A DNA stretch of 40,792 bases from a virus: IMG/VR virus record IMGVR_UViG_3300035390_000055, positions 1 to 40,792 of that record; one strand, written 5' to 3'. Of this stretch, positions 15,178 to 23,282 are shown piece by piece. Positions within the stretch are counted from its first letter, which is position 1. The number at the start of each line of letters is the position of its first letter. The position numbers and the translations under genes are program-made. The notes below the pieces were generated by a model. The model worked only from the letters and a program-made list of their open reading frames with translations. It was not told the origin of the DNA and ran no database searches.

Positions 15178-15630
15178 ATGAATTGTATAAAAGAGGCTGA
15201 AGAGCTGTTGTTGAACTATAGAGATATGAAGTACAGCATCAAGCGAATGGAACGAGAGATAGAACGCCTGGCAAATGGGCCAAAAGATATCGAGGCCATT
15301 CAGTATGATAAGCCGGGCAGCAAGAAGTATTACAACCAGGATGAAACCTTGAATTGTCTTTATAAAATCAAGAAACTGTCCGATATGAAAAAGAAGACTG
15401 AAGAAAGAATCCAAGAGATTAATCAAGTATTGGATGATATGGATAAAGATCCGGATTGTGATTTCTTCAAGGAAGTGCTGGTAATGTGGTACATTGAGAA
15501 ATTGTCTAAGGATATGATAGCAGATGAGATAGGATATTCGAGCAGGAAGAGTGTTTACTTATTGAGAAAAAAAGCGGTAAAGAAGTTTTCAACGATGGTA
15601 TTTGGTTTAAATGAGTATCTTTTTGAATGA
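15178..15630 (+). CDS. ArpU/RinA-like late transcription regulator
   Basis: The 150-residue protein has a coiled-coil N-terminus and a C-terminal sigma-region-4-like helix-turn-helix (SKDMIADEIGYSSRKSVYLL). This layout is typical of phage late-gene activators placed just before the packaging genes. It probably activates the structural operon. The most likely targets are the palindromes at 15716-15742 or 17186-17205. Confidence 0.8.
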   Translation: MNCIKEAEELLLNYRDMKYSIKRMEREIERLANGPKDIEAIQYDKPGSKKYYNQDETLNCLYKIKKLSDMKKKTEERIQEINQVLDDMDKDPDCDFFKEVLVMWYIEKLSKDMIADEIGYSSRKSVYLLRKKAVKKFSTMVFGLNEYLFE

Positions 15631-15715
15631 TTAAGATCTGTTTACATTTTATTGAAATAATTAAAAACTATTGCAGGAATTAAGAAATTTTTATAGAATA
15701 GAAGAAGTGACTAAG

Positions 15716-15742
15716 ATTTGTGGCCACAATTGGGCCACAAAT
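15716..15742. repeat. Perfect 10-bp inverted repeat
   Basis: ATTTGTGGCC (15716-15725) and its exact complement GGCCACAAAT (15733-15742) flank a 7-base ACAATTG. No U-run follows, so a protein-binding site is more likely than a terminator. It lies between the late regulator and the HEPN triad. Confidence 0.55.
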
Positions 15743-15770
15743 GGTATATTAGAAGATGTTAAACTAAGCA

Positions 15771-15807
15771 TTTGCATATAGTATTTGTGGGTACAAAATT
15801 TGCATAT
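15771..15807 (+). repeat. Direct repeats TTTGCATAT upstream of the HEPN triad
   Basis: The 9-mer TTTGCATAT occurs at 15771-15779 and 15799-15807, 28 bases apart. A short inverted repeat (TTTGTGGGTACAAA) lies between them. The AT-rich tract should hold the promoter of the HEPN triad, but I see no clear -35/-10 pair. Confidence 0.35.
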
Positions 15808-15854
15808 GATTTATTATTATTGGGTATTTAATACTAACTATAAAAGGGATATTA

Positions 15855-16250
15855 ATGGGTAGTAATATGCTATTAGAGAAATCATTGGAAAACAAAAATA
15901 CAGCTGATTGGGCAGAAAAACAAGAGTATTATGATGTGGCAATTAGTAGATTGTATTATTCTATGTATCAAAAAATCATTTCGATTGCTAACAAAAGAGA
16001 GTATAAAATTGTTAAGAAAAAAGGAAAGGGTTCTCATTATCATTTCATAAATGATTTTATAATAAAAGCAAAAGAAGAATCAGTTGTTGAACCAACTGAT
16101 TGTATATATTTATATAAGATTAATGCGCTTCGTGAACTTAGAAATACTTCTGATTATGATAATGTAAAGATTGAAGATGAAGATGAATTTAAGATGAATT
16201 TTAAATCTTATTATATAAAAATAGATCAAGTGCTATGTAGGTTGATATAG
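15855..16250 (+). CDS. HEPN-domain protein (candidate toxin)
   Basis: This 131-residue protein fits the UPF0332-type HEPN fold, with helix SRLYYSMYQKIISIANKR (31-48) and the RNTSDYD signature (96-102) that takes the place of the Rx4-6H RNase motif. HEPN proteins are often RNases or tRNA-modifying toxins; whether this variant is active is unclear. It is very AT-rich compared with the neighbouring packaging genes and is followed 14 bases later by an unknown gene and then a SecB-like gene. That order matches a toxin-antitoxin-chaperone system. Confidence 0.72.
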   Translation: MGSNMLLEKSLENKNTADWAEKQEYYDVAISRLYYSMYQKIISIANKREYKIVKKKGKGSHYHFINDFIIKAKEESVVEPTDCIYLYKINALRELRNTSDYDNVKIEDEDEFKMNFKSYYIKIDQVLCRLI

Positions 16251-16264
16251 GGAGGATATTATTT

Positions 16265-16723
16265 ATGAATAATCAAGAAAAACAGAAAATAATAGTCGAA
16301 TTTTTACACATAATCAGAAAAGAATATAGCGAGATATATATTAATTATTACTATAATGTTGAGGCAGATCAATTTTTTATTTATCATGATGATTATAATC
16401 TTCAATTTGATAATGAAAAGTTTAATATTTTAATATATGAATTGATTGAAGAAATGTTTTATGGAAACGATTTTGTTAATTTTTCTTTTGGCTTTGATGG
16501 ATTAAAAGTAAAAGAAGATCACAAAAGGATATTTGATTCATTGAAAAATTATACTTTTGAAGATATCGAAATAAAGACTGGAAATCTCACAATAAAGAAC
16601 TGCAAAGAAGATGAAACTAGTACAATGAGTGAAAATGTGTATAATGAAAATCAAAAGTGCAGTGAAATTAAACATTGGAATATCAGTGATTTTAGTTTCA
16701 ATGGGGGGTGCCTTGCAGCGTAA
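16265..16723 (+). CDS. Unknown middle protein of the HEPN triad (candidate antitoxin)
   Basis: This acidic 152-residue protein is rich in Tyr, Phe and Asp/Glu, and I do not recognise its family. Residues 1-110 look globular. A polar linker then leads to an aromatic tail, KHWNISDFSFNGGCLAA. In known toxin-antitoxin-chaperone systems the antitoxin ends in a short hydrophobic chaperone-addiction tail bound by SecB-like proteins, and this tail is a candidate. The stop and the next start overlap as TAATG, which ties its synthesis to the chaperone. Confidence 0.65.
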   Translation: MNNQEKQKIIVEFLHIIRKEYSEIYINYYYNVEADQFFIYHDDYNLQFDNEKFNILIYELIEEMFYGNDFVNFSFGFDGLKVKEDHKRIFDSLKNYTFEDIEIKTGNLTIKNCKEDETSTMSENVYNENQKCSEIKHWNISDFSFNGGCLAA

Positions 16724-17154
16724 TGGATAAGGATAAGCAACCGGGGATTAAATTTGAAAATGTTGTATTAATTGAAGAAAAATTTTGGAGAGATTATGAT
16801 GTAAAGAGCACATGCGAAACAGATATTTCGTTTGAATTATCGAAAAACACTCAAAACAATAAACATTTTACAAAAATCAAGACAGAATTTGTATGTATTG
16901 ATAATGAGAAAGAAGTTCTTAATTTAAGCTGTGTTTTCGTTGGAATTTTTTCGGAAGAAGAAGGTAATGAAAATTTAAATATCGAAGAATATATTAATGA
17001 GTTTTCGGCAGCTTTAATGTTTCCATACATACGAGAACATCTTTACACTGTGACTAGTAAAGCAGGAATTAAACCGTTAAGATTGCCACCAATGAATATT
17101 CTCGCTTTATTGAAGAAAAACGAAGAGAAAAAAGAGAAGGTCGAAGAATTATAA
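16723..17154 (+). CDS. SecB-like chaperone
   Basis: The 143-residue protein follows the SecB fold through its length. The strongest part is the C-terminal helix and loop with MFPYIREHL (99-107) and LPPMNILALL (121-130), which align with E. coli SecB segments around LFPYARECI and LAPVNFDAL. Gram-positives normally lack SecB. Small SecB-like proteins outside Proteobacteria are known from toxin-antitoxin-chaperone modules, where they protect the antitoxin. Here it overlaps the middle gene by one base. A stem-loop terminator follows. Confidence 0.85.
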   Translation: MDKDKQPGIKFENVVLIEEKFWRDYDVKSTCETDISFELSKNTQNNKHFTKIKTEFVCIDNEKEVLNLSCVFVGIFSEEEGNENLNIEEYINEFSAALMFPYIREHLYTVTSKAGIKPLRLPPMNILALLKKNEEKKEKVEEL

Positions 17155-17155
17155 A

Positions 17156-17205
17156 ATTACACAAACAGGGTACACTTTTATAATTATGACATGTTAACAT
17201 GTCAT
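17156..17205 (+). promoter_or_regulatory. Candidate late promoter with a 20-bp palindrome
   Basis: A perfect TATAAT (17179-17184) lies 17 bases after ATTACA (17156-17161). At once downstream, over the likely start site, is a perfect 20-bp palindrome, ATGACATGTTAACATGTCAT (17186-17205). This is the position of an operator. The structural genes begin at 17309. The palindrome could also serve the HEPN triad. Confidence 0.45.
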
Positions 17206-17244
17206 TGAGAGCAGTGTCTCAGCAGACAAATCTTAGTTCGGGAG

Positions 17245-17276
17245 CAAGCATCCAATAGGGTGCTTGTTTTATTTTA
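17245..17276 (+). terminator. Intrinsic terminator before the packaging genes
   Basis: CAAGCATCC and GGGTGCTTG pair around an AATA loop (17245-17266), followed by TTTTATTTTAT. It closes the HEPN triad. If the late promoter is upstream of it, read-through or antitermination would be needed for late genes. Confidence 0.7.
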
Positions 17277-17308
17277 TCCAGAACATCTTGTTTTGAGGAA
17301 GTGATCGC

Positions 17309-17770
17309 ATGGCAAAAAGCAAGTGGCCGCAGGTCAAAGAAAAATTAATCTTAGTCGAAAAGTGGTGCCGTGATGGTTTGGATGAAGAACAGGTTGCCAA
17401 AAATCTCGGAATTTCGAGGAGCACTCTCGAAGTATACAAGAAAAAGTATCCGGACATTATGGACGCCCTAAAAAAGGGGAAGGAACCGTTCATAACGGAA
17501 GTCGAGAATGCATTGGCAAAAAGAGCTCTTGGTTTTGAATGGGAACAGATAAAGACTTATATAAGAGTTGAAGAGGGCAAGGAAGTTAAGTACCAGGAAA
17601 GAGTCACGAAATACTGTCCGCCGGATGTGGCAGCCTGCTTTATCCTCCTTAAGAACAAGGACAAGAAGGGGAACCAGGGCGAAGGTTGGGCGAATAATCC
17701 TGTGAAGTTGAATCTTGATAGAGAATTGCTGGATTTCAAAAAAGAAATGGAGCGATTAAAACTGTTTTAA
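17309..17770 (+). CDS. Helix-turn-helix protein, small-terminase-like
   Basis: This 153-residue protein has an N-terminal helix-turn-helix (LDEEQVAKNLGISRSTLEVY) and a C-terminal part (KYCPPDVAACFILLKNKDK) seen in small terminase or terminase-associated DNA-binding proteins. It would bind the packaging site. A second, better-placed small-subunit candidate lies at 19815, so which gene recognises DNA is open. It begins the structural transcript. Confidence 0.7.
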   Translation: MAKSKWPQVKEKLILVEKWCRDGLDEEQVAKNLGISRSTLEVYKKKYPDIMDALKKGKEPFITEVENALAKRALGFEWEQIKTYIRVEEGKEVKYQERVTKYCPPDVAACFILLKNKDKKGNQGEGWANNPVKLNLDRELLDFKKEMERLKLF

Positions 17771-17799
17771 CAATAAGAGAAATAGACATAGATGAGATA

Positions 17800-19035
17800 T
17801 TGCCATACGACAACAATCCAAGAATAAATGACGGTGCGGTAGAAAACGTTCTCAAGTCAATAAGTGAATTTGGGTTCAAGGTACCAATAGTACTAGATAA
17901 GGATTATGTGATTGTTACAGGGCATGTGAGGTACAAGGCTGCTAGACAGATGGGGCTTAAAAAGGTTCCATGCATTGTTGCAAGCGACCTGACAGAAGAG
18001 CAGATTAAGGCATATAGACTGGCAGACAATAAGACGGCTGAGTACGCCGAGTGGGATATGGAGAAGTTGGAACAGGAGCTGATGGCTTTGTCGGAGATAG
18101 GCTTCGATATTGAGAAGTTTGACTTTCAACTAAAGGATATTGCATCAGACGATGACTTCGACTTTGAAAGTGCTATTGAATCGATCGAGGAACCGGTGAC
18201 CAAAAGCGGGGATATATGGCTTCTGGGTAGACACAGGTTGCTATGTGGAGACAGCACATGCAAGAAAGCATATGAGAGACTGATGAATGGAATGCAGGCA
18301 GGCCTAATCATAACGGATCCGCCGTACAATGTTGATTACACAGGCGGAACTAAGCAGAAAATGAAAATCATGAACGATAGCATGCCCGATGATGTATTCC
18401 AGGAATTCTTGAAAGAAGCTCATTCGAGAATGCACGAAGCGCTTGAACCGGGAGCTCCGATATACGTGTTCCATGCAGACAGCGAGGGAAACAGCTTCAG
18501 GACAGCGTTCACGAGTGCAGGCTTTAAGCTTTCGCAATGTCTCATATGGGTTAAGCAATCCATGGTGCTTGGACGTCAGGACTACCATTGGCGCCATGAG
18601 CCGATACTGTACGGTTGGAAGAAGGGTGCCGCGCACAAGTGGTACGGAGACCGCTGTAATGATACCGTCATAGACGAAGAAAAGATAGTTTTCAGCAAGG
18701 CAAAGAAAGAGGACCTAATAGAGATAATCAAGGATATGCAGCAAAAAATATATTTGAATTCAACTATCATCTATCAAGACAGACCAACTTCAAATGCCGA
18801 TCATCCGACTATGAAGCCGGTGAAACTGATTGGCAAGCTTATGGATAATTCTTCAGAGCGAGGCACATTGGTTCTGGATCCTTTCGGGGGAAGTGGTAGC
18901 ACGCTGATTGCTTCCGAACAGATGGGAAGAACCTGCAACACAATGGAGCTTGATCCTAAATACTGCGATGTAATCGTTCGCAGGTGGGAGGAATGCACGA
19001 GCCAAAAGGCGGAGAGGATACATGGCCAAGCATAA
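17800..19035 (+). CDS. ParB-like nuclease domain fused to DNA methyltransferase
   Basis: The first 100 residues are a ParB-like domain (VTGHVRYKAARQMG) and the rest is a beta-class amino methyltransferase, with DPPY motif (IITDPPYNVDY) before the SAM-binding DPFGGSGST motif. It probably makes N6-methyladenine or N4-methylcytosine to protect phage DNA or mark packaging sites. The family's first strand (REIDIDEILPYDNNPRIN) begins upstream of the first usual start, TTG17800. The true start may be a non-standard ATT (17755) overlapping the previous gene. Confidence 0.88.
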   Translation: MPYDNNPRINDGAVENVLKSISEFGFKVPIVLDKDYVIVTGHVRYKAARQMGLKKVPCIVASDLTEEQIKAYRLADNKTAEYAEWDMEKLEQELMALSEIGFDIEKFDFQLKDIASDDDFDFESAIESIEEPVTKSGDIWLLGRHRLLCGDSTCKKAYERLMNGMQAGLIITDPPYNVDYTGGTKQKMKIMNDSMPDDVFQEFLKEAHSRMHEALEPGAPIYVFHADSEGNSFRTAFTSAGFKLSQCLIWVKQSMVLGRQDYHWRHEPILYGWKKGAAHKWYGDRCNDTVIDEEKIVFSKAKKEDLIEIIKDMQQKIYLNSTIIYQDRPTSNADHPTMKPVKLIGKLMDNSSERGTLVLDPFGGSGSTLIASEQMGRTCNTMELDPKYCDVIVRRWEECTSQKAERIHGQA

Positions 19036-19705
19036 GAAACTTCAAACCTTCTACGCATCAGATACCTGGCGAAACTTCCGAATGAGAATAATTGCTGAGA
19101 GAGGTCTCAGATGCGAGTACTGCAAAGAAAGAGTCGTTCATTCGAGTGAGCTTACGCTGCACCACATAATTGAGCTCACACCAGAGAATGTTGACGATAG
19201 AGCAATATCACTTAATCCAGACAACATTCAGGTTGTTCATCACACATGCCACAACAAGATACACAGAAGAGGCAAAGCCAAGACCGGGCAACAGGTCCAT
19301 ATCGTCTACGGTCCGCCACTATCAGGCAAGACAAGTTATGTGAAGGACCGAATGACACCGGGCGACCTGGTTGTTGATTATGATTCACTTTTTGTCGGAA
19401 TATCAATGCTGCCGATCTATGAGAAGCCTAACGAAATACTGCCGAATGTCAGGCTGGTGCACAGCCAGCTGATAGACAATATCAAGACAAGATACGGCAG
19501 ATGGAACAATGCATGGATCATTGGCGGATACGCCGACAAATACAGACGGGAGAAGCTGGCAAGGGAGACTGGAGCCGAGCTTGTATTCATCCAGGCAAGC
19601 CGAGAGGAGTGCATGGAGAGACTGAAGGCGGATCCGAATAGAAAGAAACGGATTGCTGAGTGGACAGGGTATATAGATAAGTGGTTTGAGACCTATGGGG
19701 AGTAA
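19022..19705 (+). CDS. HNH endonuclease fused to a P-loop kinase-like domain
   Basis: Residues 1-85 form an HNH nuclease (CEYC, then LTLHHIIEL, NPDNIQVVHHTCHNKIH). Residues 90-227 form a P-loop domain with Walker A GPPLSGKTS (about 97-105), like small nucleotide or polynucleotide kinases. HNH proteins beside terminase genes are known to help cut cos DNA in HK97-type phages. The attached kinase may repair or prepare ends. It overlaps the methyltransferase by 14 bases. Confidence 0.85.
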   Translation: MAKHKKLQTFYASDTWRNFRMRIIAERGLRCEYCKERVVHSSELTLHHIIELTPENVDDRAISLNPDNIQVVHHTCHNKIHRRGKAKTGQQVHIVYGPPLSGKTSYVKDRMTPGDLVVDYDSLFVGISMLPIYEKPNEILPNVRLVHSQLIDNIKTRYGRWNNAWIIGGYADKYRREKLARETGAELVFIQASREECMERLKADPNRKKRIAEWTGYIDKWFETYGE

Positions 19706-19814
19706 TTGACTCCCCCCGGGTCTCTTTTACATAGCAAGACAAGGTAACCGGGGAGGGATACCTCGGATGCACACGAACCGAAAATTTTGAAAACGATGGG
19801 AGGTTTTCCGAGCC
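19706..19814. other. Possible cos (packaging) region
   Basis: This 109-base gap between the HNH gene and the small terminase gene holds GACTCCCCCCGGGTC (with CCCCCCGGG at its centre), then CCGGGGAGGGATACCTCGG about 30 bases on, both partly self-complementary and GC-rich. A non-coding gap here, beside an HNH gene, is where cos sites lie in HK97-type phages. The exact nick positions cannot be read from the sequence. Confidence 0.35.
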
Positions 19815-20159
19815 ATGCCGAAAGAAGCCGAATATCAAAAAGAACTGATGAGAATGAGAGAAATATTCGAAAATGTCGACAAGGTTAAGGCGCAATTGGT
19901 GGAAGGTCTCATCGAGGATGCTGCGTGGCTCAGGGTTCAGAATGCGGAGCTGAAGGAGCTTATGGCCGAGACAGGAATGCTAAAAGTGCATCCGGAATAC
20001 AGGCAAATTCAAAAGCCTACCGAAGCAGGCAAGCAATACCTGAAAAATGTGAACAGCTATGCGGTGATTATAAAGACTCTTAACGGTATTCTTCAGAAGA
20101 ATCAGCTGGAGGAAGAGGACGAGTTCGAGAAGTTCTTGAAAGAGCAGCGTAATGAGTGA
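19815..20159 (+). CDS. Terminase small subunit (P27-like)
   Basis: This 114-residue helical protein lies directly before the large subunit, with an 8-base overlap. The AETGMLKVHPEYRQIQKPTE segment resembles P27-type small terminase subunits. It would recognise phage DNA and activate the large subunit. Confidence 0.75.
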   Translation: MPKEAEYQKELMRMREIFENVDKVKAQLVEGLIEDAAWLRVQNAELKELMAETGMLKVHPEYRQIQKPTEAGKQYLKNVNSYAVIIKTLNGILQKNQLEEEDEFEKFLKEQRNE

Positions 20160-21795
20160 GTATTTGCTTGATTATCGGGATTCCATAAGATCCGGTGAAA
20201 TAATCGCTGGGCATGAACTCATAGAGATGTTGGACAATCTCATTGATGACATGGAGAAAGATGAATTCATCTATGATACACGGGATGCTGAGTTCCGGAT
20301 AAAATTCATAGAGCGTTTCTGCAAGCATACGAAGAGCCCTTTCTATGGGAAGCCGTTCATTCTGGAACTTTGGGAGAAGGCGTTGCTTGAGGCCTTTTAT
20401 TCGTTCAAGTGGAGGGATACAGTTCTCCGGAGGTTCAAGAAACTGATTCTTCTTATTGCAAGGAAGAACGGAAAAAGCACATTGAGTGCAGCTATAGCAC
20501 AAGCAGAGTTCATGTGCGGTGCAGGTGGGGTTGACATAGTGTGCAGCTCAAATGATGACGCTCAGGCAGGAATAATCTTTGAGGAGATAAACAACATGAG
20601 GGAACGCTTCGACCCGAAGGGTAAGCGCACCCATAAGAACCTTCAGGGCATATACAACCTTCTTGACAAGAGCACGATCAAGAAGCTGTCGGACAGGACC
20701 AGGAACAAGGAAGGCCGGAACATAGACGTAGGGATTCTAGACGAGGTCCATGAGATGAAGACCAATGTCATAGGAAAGTCCATCGAACAGTCACAGTCCA
20801 CAAAGGACGAGCCTATTCTAATAATGATTACCACTGAGGGATTTGTTTCCGACGGGTATCTCGACAATGAGCTAAAGTATGCAAGAGCAATTCTGGAAGG
20901 AACAATAGAGGATCCTACGCTTTTGCCTTGGCTTTACACCCAGGACAGCGAAAACGAGATATGGCAGGACGAAAACAACTGGCAGAAGTCAAACCCCAGC
21001 CTGGGGCTCATAAAGAAACCTCAATATTTGAGGGACCAAATCCGCAAGGCCCAGCACGACAAGGCAGAGCGGATTTTTACGTTGGCAAAGGATTTCAATA
21101 TCAAGCAGAACAATGCGGAGGCATGGTTGCTGGAGGAAGACTACATCAATCCGGTGACATTGAATATAGAAGATTTTCGGGGATGTGTGGCCATTGGTGG
21201 AGTAGACCTTTCGGAAACCACAGACCTTACGTGCGCGAAGGCGCTCATAATGAGGCCGGGAGATAAGACAAAGTACATTCTTACAAAGAACTTCATTCCG
21301 GAAGCGAAAATTGAGGCTGGAGAAAGCGAGGACAAAAAGAATTATCTCGAGTGGGCAAGGCAAGGACTAATTGAGGTCACGCCCGGAAACGAGAACGATT
21401 TTTCACTGATTACGAAGTGGTTCGTTGACCTCTACAAAACTTACGGCATCCGGATGTATAAGGTGGGCTACGATAATGCTCTGGCCAAGTTTTGGGTCAA
21501 GGAGATGGAGGACACGGGCTTCGACATGGAGAGGGTAAGGATGGATAAATACAGTCTCTCAAATCCCATGCGACTTGTAGAGGCTGATCTTCGAAGTCGC
21601 CTTATAAACTATGACGATAACCCGATAACCAAGTGGTGCCTGGGAAATACGGCACTCAAGGTTGATAATCTCGGTTTGATAATGCCGGTTAAGGTTTGCG
21701 ATCAACGCAATAGAAGGATAGACAACGCGGTCACGCTTATAATCTGCTATGCAGCATATCAGAGGTACCGCACTGAATACTTGAGTTTAATTTAG
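20152..21795 (+). CDS. terL: Terminase large subunit
   Basis: This 547-residue protein has the packaging ATPase with a Walker A variant ARKNGKST (near 103-110) and Walker B DVGILDEVHEM (near 192-202). A C-terminal nuclease follows, with acidic VDLSETTDLT and DNALAKFW segments. Length and motifs match HK97-family TerL. It drives DNA into the procapsid and cuts the concatemer. Translation is coupled to the small subunit. Confidence 0.96.
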   Translation: MSEYLLDYRDSIRSGEIIAGHELIEMLDNLIDDMEKDEFIYDTRDAEFRIKFIERFCKHTKSPFYGKPFILELWEKALLEAFYSFKWRDTVLRRFKKLILLIARKNGKSTLSAAIAQAEFMCGAGGVDIVCSSNDDAQAGIIFEEINNMRERFDPKGKRTHKNLQGIYNLLDKSTIKKLSDRTRNKEGRNIDVGILDEVHEMKTNVIGKSIEQSQSTKDEPILIMITTEGFVSDGYLDNELKYARAILEGTIEDPTLLPWLYTQDSENEIWQDENNWQKSNPSLGLIKKPQYLRDQIRKAQHDKAERIFTLAKDFNIKQNNAEAWLLEEDYINPVTLNIEDFRGCVAIGGVDLSETTDLTCAKALIMRPGDKTKYILTKNFIPEAKIEAGESEDKKNYLEWARQGLIEVTPGNENDFSLITKWFVDLYKTYGIRMYKVGYDNALAKFWVKEMEDTGFDMERVRMDKYSLSNPMRLVEADLRSRLINYDDNPITKWCLGNTALKVDNLGLIMPVKVCDQRNRRIDNAVTLIICYAAYQRYRTEYLSLI

Positions 21796-21809
21796 CGAGG
21801 TGAAGCCTA

Positions 21810-23270
21810 ATGGGTCTAAAAGATTTCATGACGAAACTGACTGCACAACCGAGAAATGCAAGATACGCGAAGCTACTGGGCGGATATACTCCGGTTTTTT
21901 CTCAATTTGGCCAAAGTGTTTATGCATCCGATGTGGTGCAGACGGCAATCGATGTAATTGCCACGGAGTGCAGCAAGCTGGAACCGAGGCATATAAGGAC
22001 CGATAAAAGCGATATGATCACTACGGTTCAGGGGGGAATCAATAGGCTTCTGCGTGTGGCGCCGAATGAGCTCATGACCACAAGGGATTTTTTGGAGAAG
22101 ACCATATGGCTCCTTTACATGAACTACAATGTGTTCATTTATCCGGTCTATGAAATTCGCACGGACGCGAGAGGAAACAAATTCAAGCAGTACATGGCGT
22201 TTTATCCTTTGAATCCGAATCTTGTGGAATTCATCCAGGACGATTCGGGAGGCATATTTGTGCGATTGAGTTTCGCAGGCGGGGACAGGTTTACGTTGCC
22301 ATACAGGGATTTGATACATCTTAGGAAAAAGTACAGTGTTTCGGAGGTCATGGGCGGAGGCATGAACGGCCAGCCCGACAATGACGCCATACTGAGCGTT
22401 CTGGACATAAACGATACGGTTCTTCAGGGGATAGGAAAGGCCATAAAGGCCAGTCTTGCGATAAAGGGTGTTATAAAGATAAACACTATGCTTGACGATG
22501 AGAAGCAGGCGGCGGAGCGTGCGAGGTTTGAGGCTTCGCTTGACGCCGCGAAAAGCGGAATTCTCCCGCTCGACCTGAAGGGCGAGTTTACTCCGATTCA
22601 GATAGATCCGAAGCTCATCGACAAGGATACTATGGAGTTTCTTCAAAACAAGATCCTTAATTATTACGGGGTGTCGGTTCCAATTATTTCGGGGAAGTTC
22701 ACGGATGATGAGTACCAGGCTTTTTATGAGAAGACGCTAGAGCCTCTTATAATTAGCCTCGGACAGGCGTTTTCTAAGACGCTTTTCACTTCCAGAGAAC
22801 TTGATGTGGGAAATGAAATTGTATTTTATCCTCAGAAGCTCCTGTTTACAAATACGAAGAATCGAATAGCGGTTGCGAACATACTTGGAACAAGAGGAGC
22901 GCTAACAAACAATGACCTTCTCGAACTCTTTGGCTATCCTCCATACCCTGAGGGTGGTACGAGATACATGAGTCTTAACTTCGCGGATGTGGCCATTGCC
23001 AACGAGTACCAGATGAGCAGGGCAAAGATGCAGCCGGGAGGGGCAGGCTCGGGAGATCCTCTCGCCGGTTTCGGAGGACTGGAAGACCTGCCGCCATTGG
23101 ATGGGGGATCCGGAAAGACATTGAACGGAGCCCAGGTGCAGAGTCTGATAACCGTTGTGCAGTCCGTAAAGACAGGGGTCCTTAGTAAGAACGCGGCCAT
23201 CGAGCTTATAACCTCGGCATTCGGCCTCAGCAAGGAAAAGGCGGAGAAGATACTTGAGGATGCCGTATAG
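21810..23270 (+). CDS. Portal protein (HK97 family)
   Basis: This 486-residue protein has the expected length and sequence pattern (VVQTAIDVIATECSKLEPRH at the N-terminal wing and stem, APNELMTTRDFLEK after it). Twelve copies form the DNA gate of the capsid. The C-terminus has a Gly/Pro-rich linker (LAGFGGLEDLPPLDGGSG). GAGGTGA precedes the start. Confidence 0.95.
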   Translation: MGLKDFMTKLTAQPRNARYAKLLGGYTPVFSQFGQSVYASDVVQTAIDVIATECSKLEPRHIRTDKSDMITTVQGGINRLLRVAPNELMTTRDFLEKTIWLLYMNYNVFIYPVYEIRTDARGNKFKQYMAFYPLNPNLVEFIQDDSGGIFVRLSFAGGDRFTLPYRDLIHLRKKYSVSEVMGGGMNGQPDNDAILSVLDINDTVLQGIGKAIKASLAIKGVIKINTMLDDEKQAAERARFEASLDAAKSGILPLDLKGEFTPIQIDPKLIDKDTMEFLQNKILNYYGVSVPIISGKFTDDEYQAFYEKTLEPLIISLGQAFSKTLFTSRELDVGNEIVFYPQKLLFTNTKNRIAVANILGTRGALTNNDLLELFGYPPYPEGGTRYMSLNFADVAIANEYQMSRAKMQPGGAGSGDPLAGFGGLEDLPPLDGGSGKTLNGAQVQSLITVVQSVKTGVLSKNAAIELITSAFGLSKEKAEKILEDAV

Positions 23271-23282
23271 AAGCGAAGGGAG

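Noticed and set aside
21873-22646. 257-codon frame antisense to the portal gene
   Set aside because: The portal gene is certain on the other strand. The antisense protein has biased composition and no start signal.
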